Positions 17,379-26,444 are shown, numbered from the stretch's first letter. The stretch: 64,000 nt of DNA from Enterobacter asburiae (GCF_024599655.1 NZ_CP102247.1:3472001-3536000); one strand, 5' to 3'. The notes: a model not told the origin generated them from the sequence alone. Made by a program: numbers and translations.

Positions 17379-19394
17379 CTACGATGCCGCGATGAAAAGA
17401 TCCCGCAGCTGATGAAGCTGGTCGCGGATCTGCGCCGCCTCTTCGAACTCCAGATTCTGCGCGTGCTGCATCATCTGCCCTTCCAGCTCGTGGATTTTCT
17501 GCTGCAGCGCTTTCGGCGTCAGCACGACGGTATCTTCTTCCACCACTGAACGAGCCTTCCCGCGGCCTTTCGCTTTGGTTTTGGCAATGTTCTGACCCAG
17601 CGCCAGAATATCCACCACCTTCTTGTTCAGCCCCTGCGGCGTAATGCCGTGCTCTTCGTTGTAGCGCTGCTGCTTCTCGCGGCGGCGCTCCGTTTCGCCA
17701 ATCGCTTTCGCCATCGACGGGGTGATTTTGTCACCGTACAGAATCGCTTTACCGTTGACGTTACGCGCCGCACGGCCAATGGTCTGGATCAGCGAACGCT
17801 CGGAACGCAGGAAGCCCTCTTTGTCCGCATCCAGAATCGCCACCAGCGAAACTTCCGGCATATCCAGACCTTCTCGCAGCAGGTTGATCCCCACCAGCAC
17901 GTCAAACTCGCCCAGACGCAGATCGCGGATAATCTCCATGCGCTCCACGGTATCGATATCCGAGTGCAGATAACGCACCTTCTCGCCGTGCTCTTCGAGA
18001 TACTCGGTGAGGTCTTCCGCCATGCGCTTGGTGAGCGTGGTCACCAGCACGCGCTCATTGATGGCGGAACGGGCGCGGATCTCCGAGAGCAGATCGTCCA
18101 CCTGCGTGGCCACCGGACGCACCTCGATAATCGGGTCGAGCAGACCCGTTGGACGCACAACCTGATCGACAACGTCTTCACCGGATTTCTCCAGCTCGTA
18201 GTTGCCTGGCGTGGCCGAGACGTAAATGGTTTGCGGCGCGAGCGCCTCAAACTCTTCAAATTTCATCGGGCGGTTATCCAGCGCCGACGGGAGGCGGAAG
18301 CCGTACTCCACCAGCGTCTCTTTACGCGCCCGGTCGCCGCGGTACATCCCGCCGATCTGCGGGATCGTGACGTGGGATTCGTCGATCACCAGCAAACCGT
18401 CTGCCGGAAGGTAGTCAAACAGCGTCGGCGGCGGCTCGCCCGGCCCGCGCCCGGAGAGGAAGCGCGAGTAGTTTTCAATGCCGGAGCAGTAGCCCAGCTC
18501 GTTCATCATCTCAAGGTCGAACTGGGTACGCTGGCTCAGGCGCTGCTCTTCCAGCAGCTTATTGTTCGCCAGCAGCACCTTACGGCGCTCGGCCAGCTCC
18601 ACTTTGATCTCTTCCATCGCCTGCACGATACGCTCGCGCGGCGTCACGTAGTGCGTTTTCGGGTAGATGGTGAAGCGCTGGATCACCGACTCAATGTGTC
18701 CAGTCAGCGGGTCGAAGAGCGACAGCCGTTCAACCTCTTCATCGAACAGCTCGACGCGCAGCGCCATATCGTCCGATTCCGCCGGGAAGATGTCGATCAC
18801 CTCACCGCGTACGCGGAACGTCCCGCGCTGGAACGCCTGATCGTTACGGGCATACTGCAGCTCCGCCAGACGACGAACGATGGCACGCTGGTCGATGATC
18901 ATCCCCTGCGTCAGGTGCAGCATCATCTTGAGATAGAGATCCGGATCGCCCAGACCGTAGATCGCGGAAACCGATGCGACAACGACCACGTCGCGACGCT
19001 CAAGAAGTGCCTTCGTGGCCGACAGTCGCATCTGTTCGATGTGTTCGTTCACCGAGGCGTCCTTCTCGATGAAGGTGTCAGAGCTCGGCACATAGGCTTC
19101 AGGCTGGTAGTAATCGTAGTAGGAGACGAAATACTCCACCGCATTTTCCGGGAAGAACTCTTTCATCTCGCCGTAAAGCTGCGCGGCCAGGGTTTTATTG
19201 GGTGCCAGCACCATCGTTGGGCGCTGGAGATCCGCAATCACGTTGGCGATGGTGAAGGTTTTACCCGAGCCGGTTACCCCCAGCAGCGTCTGGTGCGCCA
19301 GCCCATCTTCCAGCCCCTCTTCCAGACGACGGATCGCCTCAGGCTGATCGCCAGATGGACGGAAAGCAGAATTCAATTTGAACGGTTTACTCAT
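17379..19394 (-). CDS. uvrB: Excinuclease ABC subunit B (UvrB)
   Basis: Damage-verification helicase of nucleotide excision repair, loaded by UvrA and partner of the UvrC nuclease. Walker A GVTGSGKT at 39-46; the beta-hairpin that probes the lesion is YYDYYQPEAYVPSSDTF near 92; helicase motifs include VIDESHVT and QTIGRAARN; the C-terminal UVR domain is IHELEGQMMQHAQNLEFEEA. The ATG at 19394 gives 671 residues (E. coli 673); a TTG three codons upstream is possible. A LexA box lies upstream. Confidence 0.97.
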   Translation of the reverse strand: MSKPFKLNSAFRPSGDQPEAIRRLEEGLEDGLAHQTLLGVTGSGKTFTIANVIADLQRPTMVLAPNKTLAAQLYGEMKEFFPENAVEYFVSYYDYYQPEAYVPSSDTFIEKDASVNEHIEQMRLSATKALLERRDVVVVASVSAIYGLGDPDLYLKMMLHLTQGMIIDQRAIVRRLAELQYARNDQAFQRGTFRVRGEVIDIFPAESDDMALRVELFDEEVERLSLFDPLTGHIESVIQRFTIYPKTHYVTPRERIVQAMEEIKVELAERRKVLLANNKLLEEQRLSQRTQFDLEMMNELGYCSGIENYSRFLSGRGPGEPPPTLFDYLPADGLLVIDESHVTIPQIGGMYRGDRARKETLVEYGFRLPSALDNRPMKFEEFEALAPQTIYVSATPGNYELEKSGEDVVDQVVRPTGLLDPIIEVRPVATQVDDLLSEIRARSAINERVLVTTLTKRMAEDLTEYLEEHGEKVRYLHSDIDTVERMEIIRDLRLGEFDVLVGINLLREGLDMPEVSLVAILDADKEGFLRSERSLIQTIGRAARNVNGKAILYGDKITPSMAKAIGETERRREKQQRYNEEHGITPQGLNKKVVDILALGQNIAKTKAKGRGKARSVVEEDTVVLTPKALQQKIHELEGQMMQHAQNLEFEEAAQIRDQLHQLRDLFIAAS

Positions 19395-19471
19395 GGGCGA
19401 CAACCTGATGACGTTATAAGCGGCAGGTGAGTAATTTTACTCGTTGTTGCCAGGAATGCCAGTAAAAAACA

Positions 19472-19487
19472 CTGGATGAAAAACCAG
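19472..19487 (-). promoter_or_regulatory. LexA (SOS) box upstream of uvrB
   Basis: CTG, ten bases, CAG (CTGGATGAAAAACCAG on the plus strand), with the flanks extending the symmetry to CACTGG/CCAGTG. It lies about 80 bases before the uvrB start, as expected for this SOS gene. Confidence 0.85.
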
Positions 19488-19790
19488 TGGCATGTCAGGA
19501 TATTTAGCATAGCGCCTTAAGGATTGGTGCGATATCGGCCAAAATTTAGGCTGTGACAATATAAAACACCAGTCAGGTCAGGTTATCCCCAGAACTTTTT
19601 CTTTTTTAACATTTGTCAAGCCAGGTAATGATAGTTTTGTGGCAACGGGTGACACTTTCATGACGGGAATTGCTTTTATCTAAGCAGTTAAATAATAAAC
19701 GATATTTTCTGAAGCCGCGTTTCGCGTCAATTTGGGCGTAAGCCGCGTCTTCTCTCGCTTATCGCGTGTTTTCTAACTCTAATGCACATG

Positions 19791-19815
19791 GTTATCCACA
19801 GGAATAGTGGATAAC
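19791..19815. promoter_or_regulatory. Inverted pair of DnaA-type boxes
   Basis: GTTATCCAC, seven bases, GTGGATAAC. The left arm reads as the consensus DnaA box TTATCCACA (19792-19800) and the right arm as its inverse with one change. A weaker TTATCCCCA occurs at 19583-19591. DnaA binding near uvrB is inferred from the motif. Confidence 0.6.
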
Positions 19816-20146
19816 TGCTTCCAGCCCATACAGCGTGGCGCTCGGCAAATTCCCGGATTTTCCCACGAGACGGCAGTAAAAAATTTTTATAGCTATTTTT
19901 TGATGATTAACAGTTGTGTCATTCATAACCAACTGATGAGATCTTGCTCACATTTTCATCATTTCGGGCACTGCACCACAACTCAACACCGCCAGCACCG
20001 TCGATGTGCAATCCCCTTTTTTCTCAGCCCCTCTCCGGTGACTTATTCCTAAAAAAGCCGTTTTTTTAAACACTTTTCGGTTTCTGGCAGGGGTTTTGCA
20101 GTCTCAAACTCGAGCCTCACCCACACACATTTTTAAGGAGAGAAAG

Positions 20147-20869
20147 ATGTTGAGTCTGCGTGCTGTGAATCAGTTTTACGGAAGCCAACATACGCTATGG
20201 AACGTGAATTTGGATTTTCCGCAAGGGATGTGTACAGGCGTTGTTGGCCTGCCGGGAATGGGGAAAACCACCCTCATGAATTGCATCGCCGGGAGAGTGC
20301 CCGTCGAAAGCGGGAGCATCATCTGGCATGAAGCGGGCGCGCCGCCGCGTGATTTGCTTAACCTGCCGCCAGAACAGCGGTCAGGACCGGGGATAGGCTA
20401 TGTCCCGCAGGACAGGCGGATCTTCTCCCAGTTAACAATTGAGGAGAATCTGCATATCGCCATGCGGGCGATGGGGAAACCCAACCCGGAAGCGAAAAGT
20501 GACGTTTACGATTTGTTTCCGGCGCTCTACGCATTGCGGCAGACCCGCGCCAACACGCTCTCTCCGGACGACCAGTACCAGCTGGCGCTGGCTAATGCGC
20601 TGGTGAACCGTCCTCACCTGCTGATCCTCGATGAGCCCCTGCACGGCGCAGGACACAGCTTCGCCCAGAAGCTGGGGCAGCTGCTGGTGCGCTTAAACCG
20701 GGAGTTAGGTATGACGGTGCTGTTAGCGGAGCAGCAGCTGTCGTTCATCCGCCGGGTTGCGGACCGTTTCTGTATGCTCTATCGCGGGCGTAACGTGGCG
20801 CAGGGCCACGTTAACGAACTGGATGACGAGCTTATCGCGCACTGGATGTCGCGGGAAGCAAGACGCTGA
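20147..20869 (+). CDS. Orphan ABC-type ATPase, UrtE/LivF-like
   Basis: A 240-residue nucleotide-binding subunit resembling the urea/branched-chain amino-acid transporter ATPases. Walker A is GLPGMGKTT at about 36-44, the Q loop GYVPQDRRIF, Walker B LLILDEPLHG and the switch His region LLAEQQ, where UrtE/LivF also have Glu-Gln. The signature motif is LSPDDQYQLA instead of LSGGQ, which may weaken ATP hydrolysis. The start is set by AAGGAG six bases before the ATG. No permease or binding-protein gene is nearby. Its 3' end overlaps convergent bioD by 38 bases. I do not recall an equivalent in E. coli K-12 at this place. Confidence 0.85.
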   Translation: MLSLRAVNQFYGSQHTLWNVNLDFPQGMCTGVVGLPGMGKTTLMNCIAGRVPVESGSIIWHEAGAPPRDLLNLPPEQRSGPGIGYVPQDRRIFSQLTIEENLHIAMRAMGKPNPEAKSDVYDLFPALYALRQTRANTLSPDDQYQLALANALVNRPHLLILDEPLHGAGHSFAQKLGQLLVRLNRELGMTVLLAEQQLSFIRRVADRFCMLYRGRNVAQGHVNELDDELIAHWMSREARR

Positions 20870-21533
20870 GATCGAGATAACGCCCGGTTTCGGCATTTTC
20901 CGCGCCGTCAGCAAGCCAGGGAATTTCTCCGAGGCACGGGGCGGGAAGGACGCGCCTGAGCGTCGCCAGATACTCCTGGTGTCGTTTACCCGGCGCAACC
21001 ACGTCGTTGGCTATCCAGCCCGCCAGCGTCAGCCCGGCCTGCTGTACGGCCTGTGCGGTCAACATGGCGTGATTGATGCAGCCCAGTTTGACACCGACGA
21101 CCAGAATGACCGGAAGCTGCTCGGCCTGCACCCAGTCAGCAAACGTCTGCGTGTCCGAAAGCGGCGTAAACCAGCCCCCTGCACCTTCCACCAGCACCCA
21201 GTCGGCCTGGCCTTCCAGCGTCCGTAACCCGGCAGACAGCACCGCGAAATCGATCGGACGACCTTCGTCAGCGCTGATAATGTGCGGCGAGGTTGGTTCG
21301 GCAAAGGTGTACGGATTGACCGCTGAATAGGCGAGTTCAAGCGTGCTGTTACGCTGGAGCGCCAGCGCGTCGGTGTTGCGTAACCCTTCCGCCGTCATCT
21401 CGCTGCCGGAAGCAACGGGCTTATATCCGGCGGTGTGTTTTCCAAGCTTCCGTGCCGCCTGCAGCAGCGCCGCGCTGGCAACCGTTTTGCCCACTTCCGT
21501 GTCCGTGCCGGTAACAAAATAACGTTCAGTCAC
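20832..21533 (-). CDS. bioD: Dethiobiotin synthetase BioD
   Basis: ATP-dependent carboxylase that closes the ureido ring of biotin from DAPA and CO2. P-loop GTDTEVGKT near residues 8-16; VEGAGGWFTPLSD is the second conserved loop. The GTG at 21533 aligns with the E. coli start and overlaps the bioC stop by 8 bases; an in-frame ATG at 21548 is the alternative. The last seven or so residues (PATSSAR) exceed the E. coli protein and are encoded where the gene overlaps the ABC ATPase gene. Confidence 0.93.
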   Translation of the reverse strand: MTERYFVTGTDTEVGKTVASAALLQAARKLGKHTAGYKPVASGSEMTAEGLRNTDALALQRNSTLELAYSAVNPYTFAEPTSPHIISADEGRPIDFAVLSAGLRTLEGQADWVLVEGAGGWFTPLSDTQTFADWVQAEQLPVILVVGVKLGCINHAMLTAQAVQQAGLTLAGWIANDVVAPGKRHQEYLATLRRVLPAPCLGEIPWLADGAENAETGRYLDLSVLLPATSSAR

Positions 21534-22281
21534 GTTCGATAATCCCATGAAAAAGTTGATAAGAGAGCGGGAAATGTCCCCGCTGCTGCGGCCAGGCCAG
21601 TTCCAGACGCTGCAGCTGTCCCCGGGTCAGCGGTTTTCTCTCCCGCCCGGCATGCAGGTGCGTGGCCCCAATGCCCTTCAGCGAGCGCATGGCGCTGAGC
21701 GCATCGCTAAAATTGAGGGTGATGGTCTGCACCACGCTGCGATAGCGCCAGCCTGCCAGCGCCTGCGACACCTGGTCATGCGATAAAAAGCGGTTAGCGT
21801 GCGGCTGCTCATCCACCGCTTTCCACGCCTGATTCAGCTCCGGCAGCGAACTTTCCAGCAGGGTGGTAAAGGCCACCTGCCCGCCCGGTCGCGCCACGCG
21901 ATAAAGCTCGCGCAGGGCCTGCGGCAGGCTGCTGCACCACTGTACCGCCAGATGACTCCAGACCAGATCGAACTGCGCATCCGCCAGCGGGATCGCCTCG
22001 ATATCGGCCAGCAGATAGCGATCCGCTGCCTGCCGCTGACGCGCCTCGTCGAGCATCTGCTCTGAGAGGTCGATAGCCGTGACCTGGCTTCCCGCTCCGC
22101 GCCAGTAGCGGCTGTTGCTGCCGGGACCACAGCCGGCGTCCAGCACCTGCGGAAAGCGGTTGTCGCCAAGCGCGGCCAGAAGCCCCTGCGCGCTCTGACG
22201 CTGCAGCTCATCGTGCTGCGAATAGCTCTGCGCGGCCCGGCCAAATGCCGCCGCAACGGCCTGCTTATTCACCGGCATCAT
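21526..22281 (-). CDS. bioC: Malonyl-ACP O-methyltransferase BioC
   Basis: SAM-dependent methyltransferase that methylates malonyl-ACP to start pimelate synthesis for biotin. Motif I is VLDAGCGPGSNSRYW near 46; IEAIPLADAQFDLVWSHLAVQW is the usual post-motif region. The ATG at 22281, with GGAGG six bases before it, gives 251 residues as in E. coli; a second ATG follows directly. It overlaps the bioF stop by 17 bases. Confidence 0.94.
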   Translation of the reverse strand: MMPVNKQAVAAAFGRAAQSYSQHDELQRQSAQGLLAALGDNRFPQVLDAGCGPGSNSRYWRGAGSQVTAIDLSEQMLDEARQRQAADRYLLADIEAIPLADAQFDLVWSHLAVQWCSSLPQALRELYRVARPGGQVAFTTLLESSLPELNQAWKAVDEQPHANRFLSHDQVSQALAGWRYRSVVQTITLNFSDALSAMRSLKGIGATHLHAGRERKPLTRGQLQRLELAWPQQRGHFPLSYQLFHGIIERD

Positions 22282-23422
22282 GGAGCGCCTCCAGCAGCGT
22301 GTGGATATCCCGTGCTTCATGCGCCGCCGTCAGGGTTAAGCGCAGCCGCGCGGTACCCGGCGGGACCGTTGGCGGGCGGATGGCGGTCACCCACATGCCC
22401 CGCTCGCGCAGCGCCTGTGCCAGCGCCAGCGCGCGGCCGTTTTCGCCGACAATCACCGGCTGGATGGCGCTCTGCGAATCGGGGCTGTGGAAGGGCAGCG
22501 CAGCTAGCCCCTGGCGGAAGCGAGAGATATGCTCCGCCAGCCGCTGGCGACGTTCATCCCCATCTGCGCTGCGGATCACCGCCAGCGACGCAGACAGCGC
22601 CACGGCCTGCGCCGGGGGCATGCTGGTGCTGTAGATCAGGTGTCGGGCAAACTGCAGCAGATAGTCGGCGACGGACTCGCTGCACAGCACGGCGGCGCCG
22701 CTGACGCCAAAGCCTTTGCCGAAGGTGACAATCAGCAGCTCCGGCTTCACGTTTTGCTGATGCGCACTGCCGCGACCTTCGTTGCCCATTACGCCAATCC
22801 CGTGGGCATCGTCCACCAGCAGCCAGGCGTTTTGCCGCTTTGCGGCCCCGTGCAACGCGGCAAGCGGCGCGCTGTCGCCGTCCATGCTGAACACCCCTTC
22901 GGTGACCGCCAGCTGCTGTCCGTCGCAGGGTTTATCCAGCAGCGCAGCGAGCTGCCCCGCATCGTTATGGGCGAAGCGGCGCAGCTGCGCCGGGCTTAAA
23001 CTTGCCGCCTCCAGCAGCGAAGCGTGGCTCAGGCGGTCAGCGACAATGCGGTCCTCTTTTTCCATCAGGGCTGTAATAACCGCCTGATTGGCGGCAAAGC
23101 CGGAGATAAACAGCAGCGCGCGCGGGTAGCCCAGCCAGTCGGCAAGCGCTTCTTCCAGCGCCAGATGCGCCGTGGTGTATCCGCTGACGTGTCCCGAGCC
23201 GCCGCTGCCTACGCCAAACCGCTCTGCCCCCTGCTGCCAGGCGCGGATGATGGCAGGATGCTGGCTCAGCCCGAGATAGTCGTTGCTGGAGAAATTACAA
23301 AACTGCCGCCCCTCGCGGGTAAGAAAACGACCCGCGCCGTTTTCCACCACCCTGCGAACGCGAAACGCCTCTGCCGCCCGGCGTTCGTCCAGCGCGGTAT
23401 TCACTCGTGCCTGCCAGGTCAT
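22265..23422 (-). CDS. bioF: 8-amino-7-oxononanoate synthase BioF
   Basis: PLP enzyme condensing pimeloyl-ACP and L-alanine. 385 residues. Motifs: NDYLGLSQHP near 47, GSGGSGHVSGYT near 72, DDAHGIGVMG near 204 and the PLP lysine in TFGKGFGVSGAAV near 236. The start overlaps the bioB stop by 4 bases (ATGA). Confidence 0.96.
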   Translation of the reverse strand: MTWQARVNTALDERRAAEAFRVRRVVENGAGRFLTREGRQFCNFSSNDYLGLSQHPAIIRAWQQGAERFGVGSGGSGHVSGYTTAHLALEEALADWLGYPRALLFISGFAANQAVITALMEKEDRIVADRLSHASLLEAASLSPAQLRRFAHNDAGQLAALLDKPCDGQQLAVTEGVFSMDGDSAPLAALHGAAKRQNAWLLVDDAHGIGVMGNEGRGSAHQQNVKPELLIVTFGKGFGVSGAAVLCSESVADYLLQFARHLIYSTSMPPAQAVALSASLAVIRSADGDERRQRLAEHISRFRQGLAALPFHSPDSQSAIQPVIVGENGRALALAQALRERGMWVTAIRPPTVPPGTARLRLTLTAAHEARDIHTLLEALHDAGE

Positions 23423-24459
23423 ACGGCTGCCGCGTTGTAGAACTGGTCGGTGTCGGCGTTGAAAATCTGCTGCTCCAGCTGCTGCTGTTGCTCGTTATCG
23501 CCCGTCAGCACCTCGGTCTGATGCGGGTTAAGCCCCAGCTTGCGGAACAGCTGAACGTCTTTATCCTCTTCCGGGTTCGGCGTGGTCAGCAGCTTGCAGC
23601 CGTAGAAGATGGAGTTGGCTCCGGCCATAAAGCACATAGCCTGGGTCTGCTCGTTCATCTGCTCGCGACCGGCGGAGAGGCGCACGAAAGAGGTCGGCAT
23701 CATGATGCGCGCCACCGCGATGGTGCGGATAAAATCAAACGCATCCACGTCGTCGTTGTCCGCCATCGGCGTGCCCTTGACCTTCACCAGCATGTTGATC
23801 GGCACGCTTTCCGGCGGGGTCGGCAGGTTCGCCAGCTGCAGCAGCAGGCCCGCGCGGTCTTTCACCGTCTCACCCAAGCCCACGATACCGCCGGAGCAGA
23901 CCTTGATCCCCGCGTCGCGCACTTTATCCAGGGTATCCAGACGCTCCTGATAGGTACGCGTGGTGATGACGTTGCCGTAAAACTCCGGCGAGGTGTCGAG
24001 GTTATGGTTGTAGTAGTCCAGCCCCGCCGCGGAGAGGCGTTGCGCCTGCTCGTCGTTCAGCGTGCCGAGCGTCATACAGGCTTCGAGGCCCATCTCCTTC
24101 ACGCCCTTCACCATCTGCTCCAGATACGGCATGTCGCGATCGTGCGGGTTCTTCCACGCTGCGCCCATGCAGAAGCGGGTCGAGCCGGCGTTTTTCGCCT
24201 TGCGCGCCGAGTCGAGCACCTGCTCAACTTCCATCAGCCGTTCGGACTCCAAGCCGGTTTTGTAGCGCGCGCTCTGCGGGCAATATTTGCAGTCTTCAGG
24301 ACAGGCACCGGTTTTGATCGACAGCAGCGTGCTGACCTGAACATGGCGAGGATCGAAGTGCTGACGATGCACCTGTTGGGCTTCGAACATCAGCTCAAGG
24401 AAAGGTTTGTTGAATAATTCAGTGACTTGCGACATCGTCCAGCGTGCGTGGTGAGCCAT
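23419..24459 (-). CDS. bioB: Biotin synthase BioB (radical SAM)
   Basis: Inserts sulfur into dethiobiotin. The [4Fe-4S] cysteines C53, C57 and C60 lie in GACPEDCKYC; the [2Fe-2S] ligands are in TRFCMGAAW, ACMTLG and KVCSGGIVGLGE. 346 residues, the E. coli length. First gene of bioBFCD, reading away from bioA across the bio operator. Confidence 0.97.
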   Translation of the reverse strand: MAHHARWTMSQVTELFNKPFLELMFEAQQVHRQHFDPRHVQVSTLLSIKTGACPEDCKYCPQSARYKTGLESERLMEVEQVLDSARKAKNAGSTRFCMGAAWKNPHDRDMPYLEQMVKGVKEMGLEACMTLGTLNDEQAQRLSAAGLDYYNHNLDTSPEFYGNVITTRTYQERLDTLDKVRDAGIKVCSGGIVGLGETVKDRAGLLLQLANLPTPPESVPINMLVKVKGTPMADNDDVDAFDFIRTIAVARIMMPTSFVRLSAGREQMNEQTQAMCFMAGANSIFYGCKLLTTPNPEEDKDVQLFRKLGLNPHQTEVLTGDNEQQQQLEQQIFNADTDQFYNAAAV

Positions 24460-24504
24460 GGGGCTTCTCCAAAGGGTTTTGTTAATTTTCGGTTCGGTTT
24501 ATAC

Positions 24505-24538
24505 TCGTAAACCTAAAACTTTTCAAAATGGTTTACAA
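24505..24538. promoter_or_regulatory. bioO, BirA operator between bioB and bioA
   Basis: TCGTAAACC, sixteen bases, GGTTTACAA: the BirA inverted repeat with the correct spacing and one change in the left arm. It covers the divergent promoters, so biotinoyl-AMP-bound BirA should repress both bioBFCD and bioA. Confidence 0.93.
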
Positions 24539-24545
24539 GTCGATT

Positions 24546-25835
24546 ATGACCCAGGACGATCTCGCCTTCGACAAGCAGCATATCTGGCACCCTTACACCT
24601 CTACCACCCGCCCTCTTCCCGTCTATCCGGTGGCCTCGGCCCACGGCTGCGAGCTGCACCTCGCCAGCGGCGAGCGGCTCGTTGACGGGATGTCCTCCTG
24701 GTGGGCGGCCATTCACGGGTACAACCACCCGCGCCTGAATGCGGCGATGAAGGCGCAGATTGACCAGATGTCGCACGTGATGTTTGGCGGGATCACCCAT
24801 CAGCCCGCGGTGGATTTATGCCGTCGCCTGGTAGCGATGACGCCTGCATCGCTGGAGTGCGTGTTCCTGGCCGATTCCGGCTCCGTGGCGGTGGAAGTGG
24901 CGATGAAAATGGCGCTGCAGTACTGGCATGCTAAGGGCGAAACGCGCCAGCGGTTCCTCACCTTCCGCAACGGCTATCACGGGGATACCTTCGGGGCGAT
25001 GTCGGTGTGCGATCCGGACAACTCCATGCACAGCCTGTGGAAGGGCTACCTGCCGGAAAACCTGTTTGCCCCGGCCCCCCAGAGCCGCTTCGACGGCGAG
25101 TGGAACGAGATGGACATGGTCGGTTTCGCGCGGCTGATGGCGGCACACCGCCATGAAATCGCCGCCGTGATCCTGGAGCCGATTGTGCAGGGCGCAGGCG
25201 GAATGCGGATGTACCACCCGGAATGGCTGAGGCGTATTCGCAGGATGTGCGACCGCGAGGGCATTCTGCTGATTGCCGATGAGATCGCCACCGGCTTTGG
25301 CCGCACCGGCAAGCTGTTTGCCTGCGAGCATGCGGGTATCGCCCCGGATATTCTGTGTCTGGGTAAAGCGCTGACCGGCGGTACCATGACGCTCTCCGCC
25401 ACGCTCACGACCCGTCACGTTGCCGACACCATCAGCGACGGCGAGGCGGGCTGCTTTATGCACGGCCCGACGTTTATGGGTAATCCTCTCGCCTGCGCCG
25501 TCGCAAGTGAAAGCCTGGCCATTCTGGAAGGCGGCGAGTGGCAGACGCAGGTGGCGGCGATTGAGGCGCAGCTGAAAGAGGCGCTGAGCGCCGCCTCAGG
25601 TGCGAATTTTGTGGCGGACGTTCGCGTGCTGGGCGCCATCGGGGTGATTGAAACCACCCATCCGGTGAATATGGCGGCGCTGCAGCGCTTCTTCGTTGAG
25701 CAGGGCGTCTGGGTGCGGCCTTTCGGCAAGCTTATCTACCTGATGCCGCCGTACAGCATTACGCCAGAGCAGCTGCGTAAATTAACCGACGCGGTCGTAA
25801 CAGCCGTTAACATTCCCGCGCATTTCACGATGTAA
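24546..25835 (+). CDS. bioA: Adenosylmethionine-8-amino-7-oxononanoate aminotransferase BioA
   Basis: PLP transaminase that uses SAM as amino donor to form DAPA. The ATG at 24546 gives 429 residues as in E. coli; an upstream in-frame codon falls within bioO. Motifs: HPYTSTTRPLPVYPV near 14, GYHGDTFGAMSV, DEIATGFGRTG near 245 and the PLP lysine in CLGKALTGG near 274. Confidence 0.96.
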   Translation: MTQDDLAFDKQHIWHPYTSTTRPLPVYPVASAHGCELHLASGERLVDGMSSWWAAIHGYNHPRLNAAMKAQIDQMSHVMFGGITHQPAVDLCRRLVAMTPASLECVFLADSGSVAVEVAMKMALQYWHAKGETRQRFLTFRNGYHGDTFGAMSVCDPDNSMHSLWKGYLPENLFAPAPQSRFDGEWNEMDMVGFARLMAAHRHEIAAVILEPIVQGAGGMRMYHPEWLRRIRRMCDREGILLIADEIATGFGRTGKLFACEHAGIAPDILCLGKALTGGTMTLSATLTTRHVADTISDGEAGCFMHGPTFMGNPLACAVASESLAILEGGEWQTQVAAIEAQLKEALSAASGANFVADVRVLGAIGVIETTHPVNMAALQRFFVEQGVWVRPFGKLIYLMPPYSITPEQLRKLTDAVVTAVNIPAHFTM

Positions 25836-25883
25836 CCCTATGCATTACACTTGCTGAACGAGCGATCAACGAGGGTAAACCGT

Positions 25884-26360
25884 ATGAAAATCATCAGTAA
25901 AGATCTGCGCGACGGTGAAAAGCTGCCGGAACGCCACGTATTCAACGGCATGGGGTATCAGGGAGACAATATCTCCCCGCACCTGGCGTGGGACGAGGTT
26001 CCGGCAGGCACCAAAAGCTTTGTCGTGACCTGCTACGACCCGGATGCGCCTACCGGCTCCGGCTGGTGGCACTGGATTGTGGCGAACCTACCAGCCGACA
26101 CGCGCGTCCTGCCGCAGGGCTCCGGTTCAGACCTGGTTGCCCTGCCTGAAGGCGCCATTCAGACGCGCACCGATTTTGGTAAAGCGGGCTACGGCGGCGC
26201 CGCGCCGCCAAAAGGGGAAACCCACCGCTATATCTTCACGGTGCACGCGCTGGACGTGGAGAAGATTGATGTCGATGAAGGGGCGAGCGGCGCGATGGTA
26301 GGGTTTAACGTACATTTCCATACGCTTGGGAGCGCGTCGATTACGGCGATGTATTCATAA
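25884..26360 (+). CDS. ybhB: PEBP/RKIP-family protein YbhB
   Basis: A 158-residue cytoplasmic phosphatidylethanolamine-binding-protein homologue. The CR1-like stretch is VTCYDPDAPTGSGWWHWI (about 49-66) and CR2 is GAAPPKGETHRYIFTVHAL. The function in enterobacteria is unproven. The start at 25884 follows GAGGGTAAACC. Lies downstream of bioA, as in E. coli. Confidence 0.94.
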   Translation: MKIISKDLRDGEKLPERHVFNGMGYQGDNISPHLAWDEVPAGTKSFVVTCYDPDAPTGSGWWHWIVANLPADTRVLPQGSGSDLVALPEGAIQTRTDFGKAGYGGAAPPKGETHRYIFTVHALDVEKIDVDEGASGAMVGFNVHFHTLGSASITAMYS

Positions 26361-26365
26361 AAAAA

Positions 26366-26438
26366 GCCGGGTGGCGGCTACGCCTTACCCGGCCTACATT
26401 TCGCACGCGTAGGCCCGGTAAGCGCAACGCCACCGGGC
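26366..26438. repeat. REP/BIME between ybhB and hutH
   Basis: GCCGGGTGGCGGCTACGCC pairs with AGGCCCGGTAAGCGCAACGC across a short spacer, at the convergent ends of ybhB and hutH. The two arms belong to different subtypes (GGCGGCTACGCC and GCGTTGCGCTTACC), so this is a mixed BIME. Confidence 0.88.
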
Positions 26439-26444
26439 AAAAAA

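Larger units (their letters stand above)
19395..20146. other. 752-bp intergenic region between uvrB and the ABC ATPase gene
   Basis: Holds the uvrB promoter and LexA box on the left, DnaA-like boxes near 19583 and 19791-19815, and the leader of the ABC ATPase gene with TAAGGAG at 20134. The rest is AT-rich with phase-free stops. A GTG-started frame at 19807-20052 has no recognisable protein features. No tRNA, terminator or repeat was seen in it. Confidence 0.7.

Noticed and set aside
17649..19430. 593-residue plus-strand frame opposite uvrB
   Set aside because: Antisense shadow; the His/Arg/Gln-rich composition is typical of the complement of a GC-rich gene, and UvrB is complete on the other strand.
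19807..20052. 81-residue GTG-started frame between uvrB and the ABC ATPase
   Set aside because: It begins inside the DnaA-box inverted repeat, has a His/Ser/Phe-rich random composition and no ribosome binding site.
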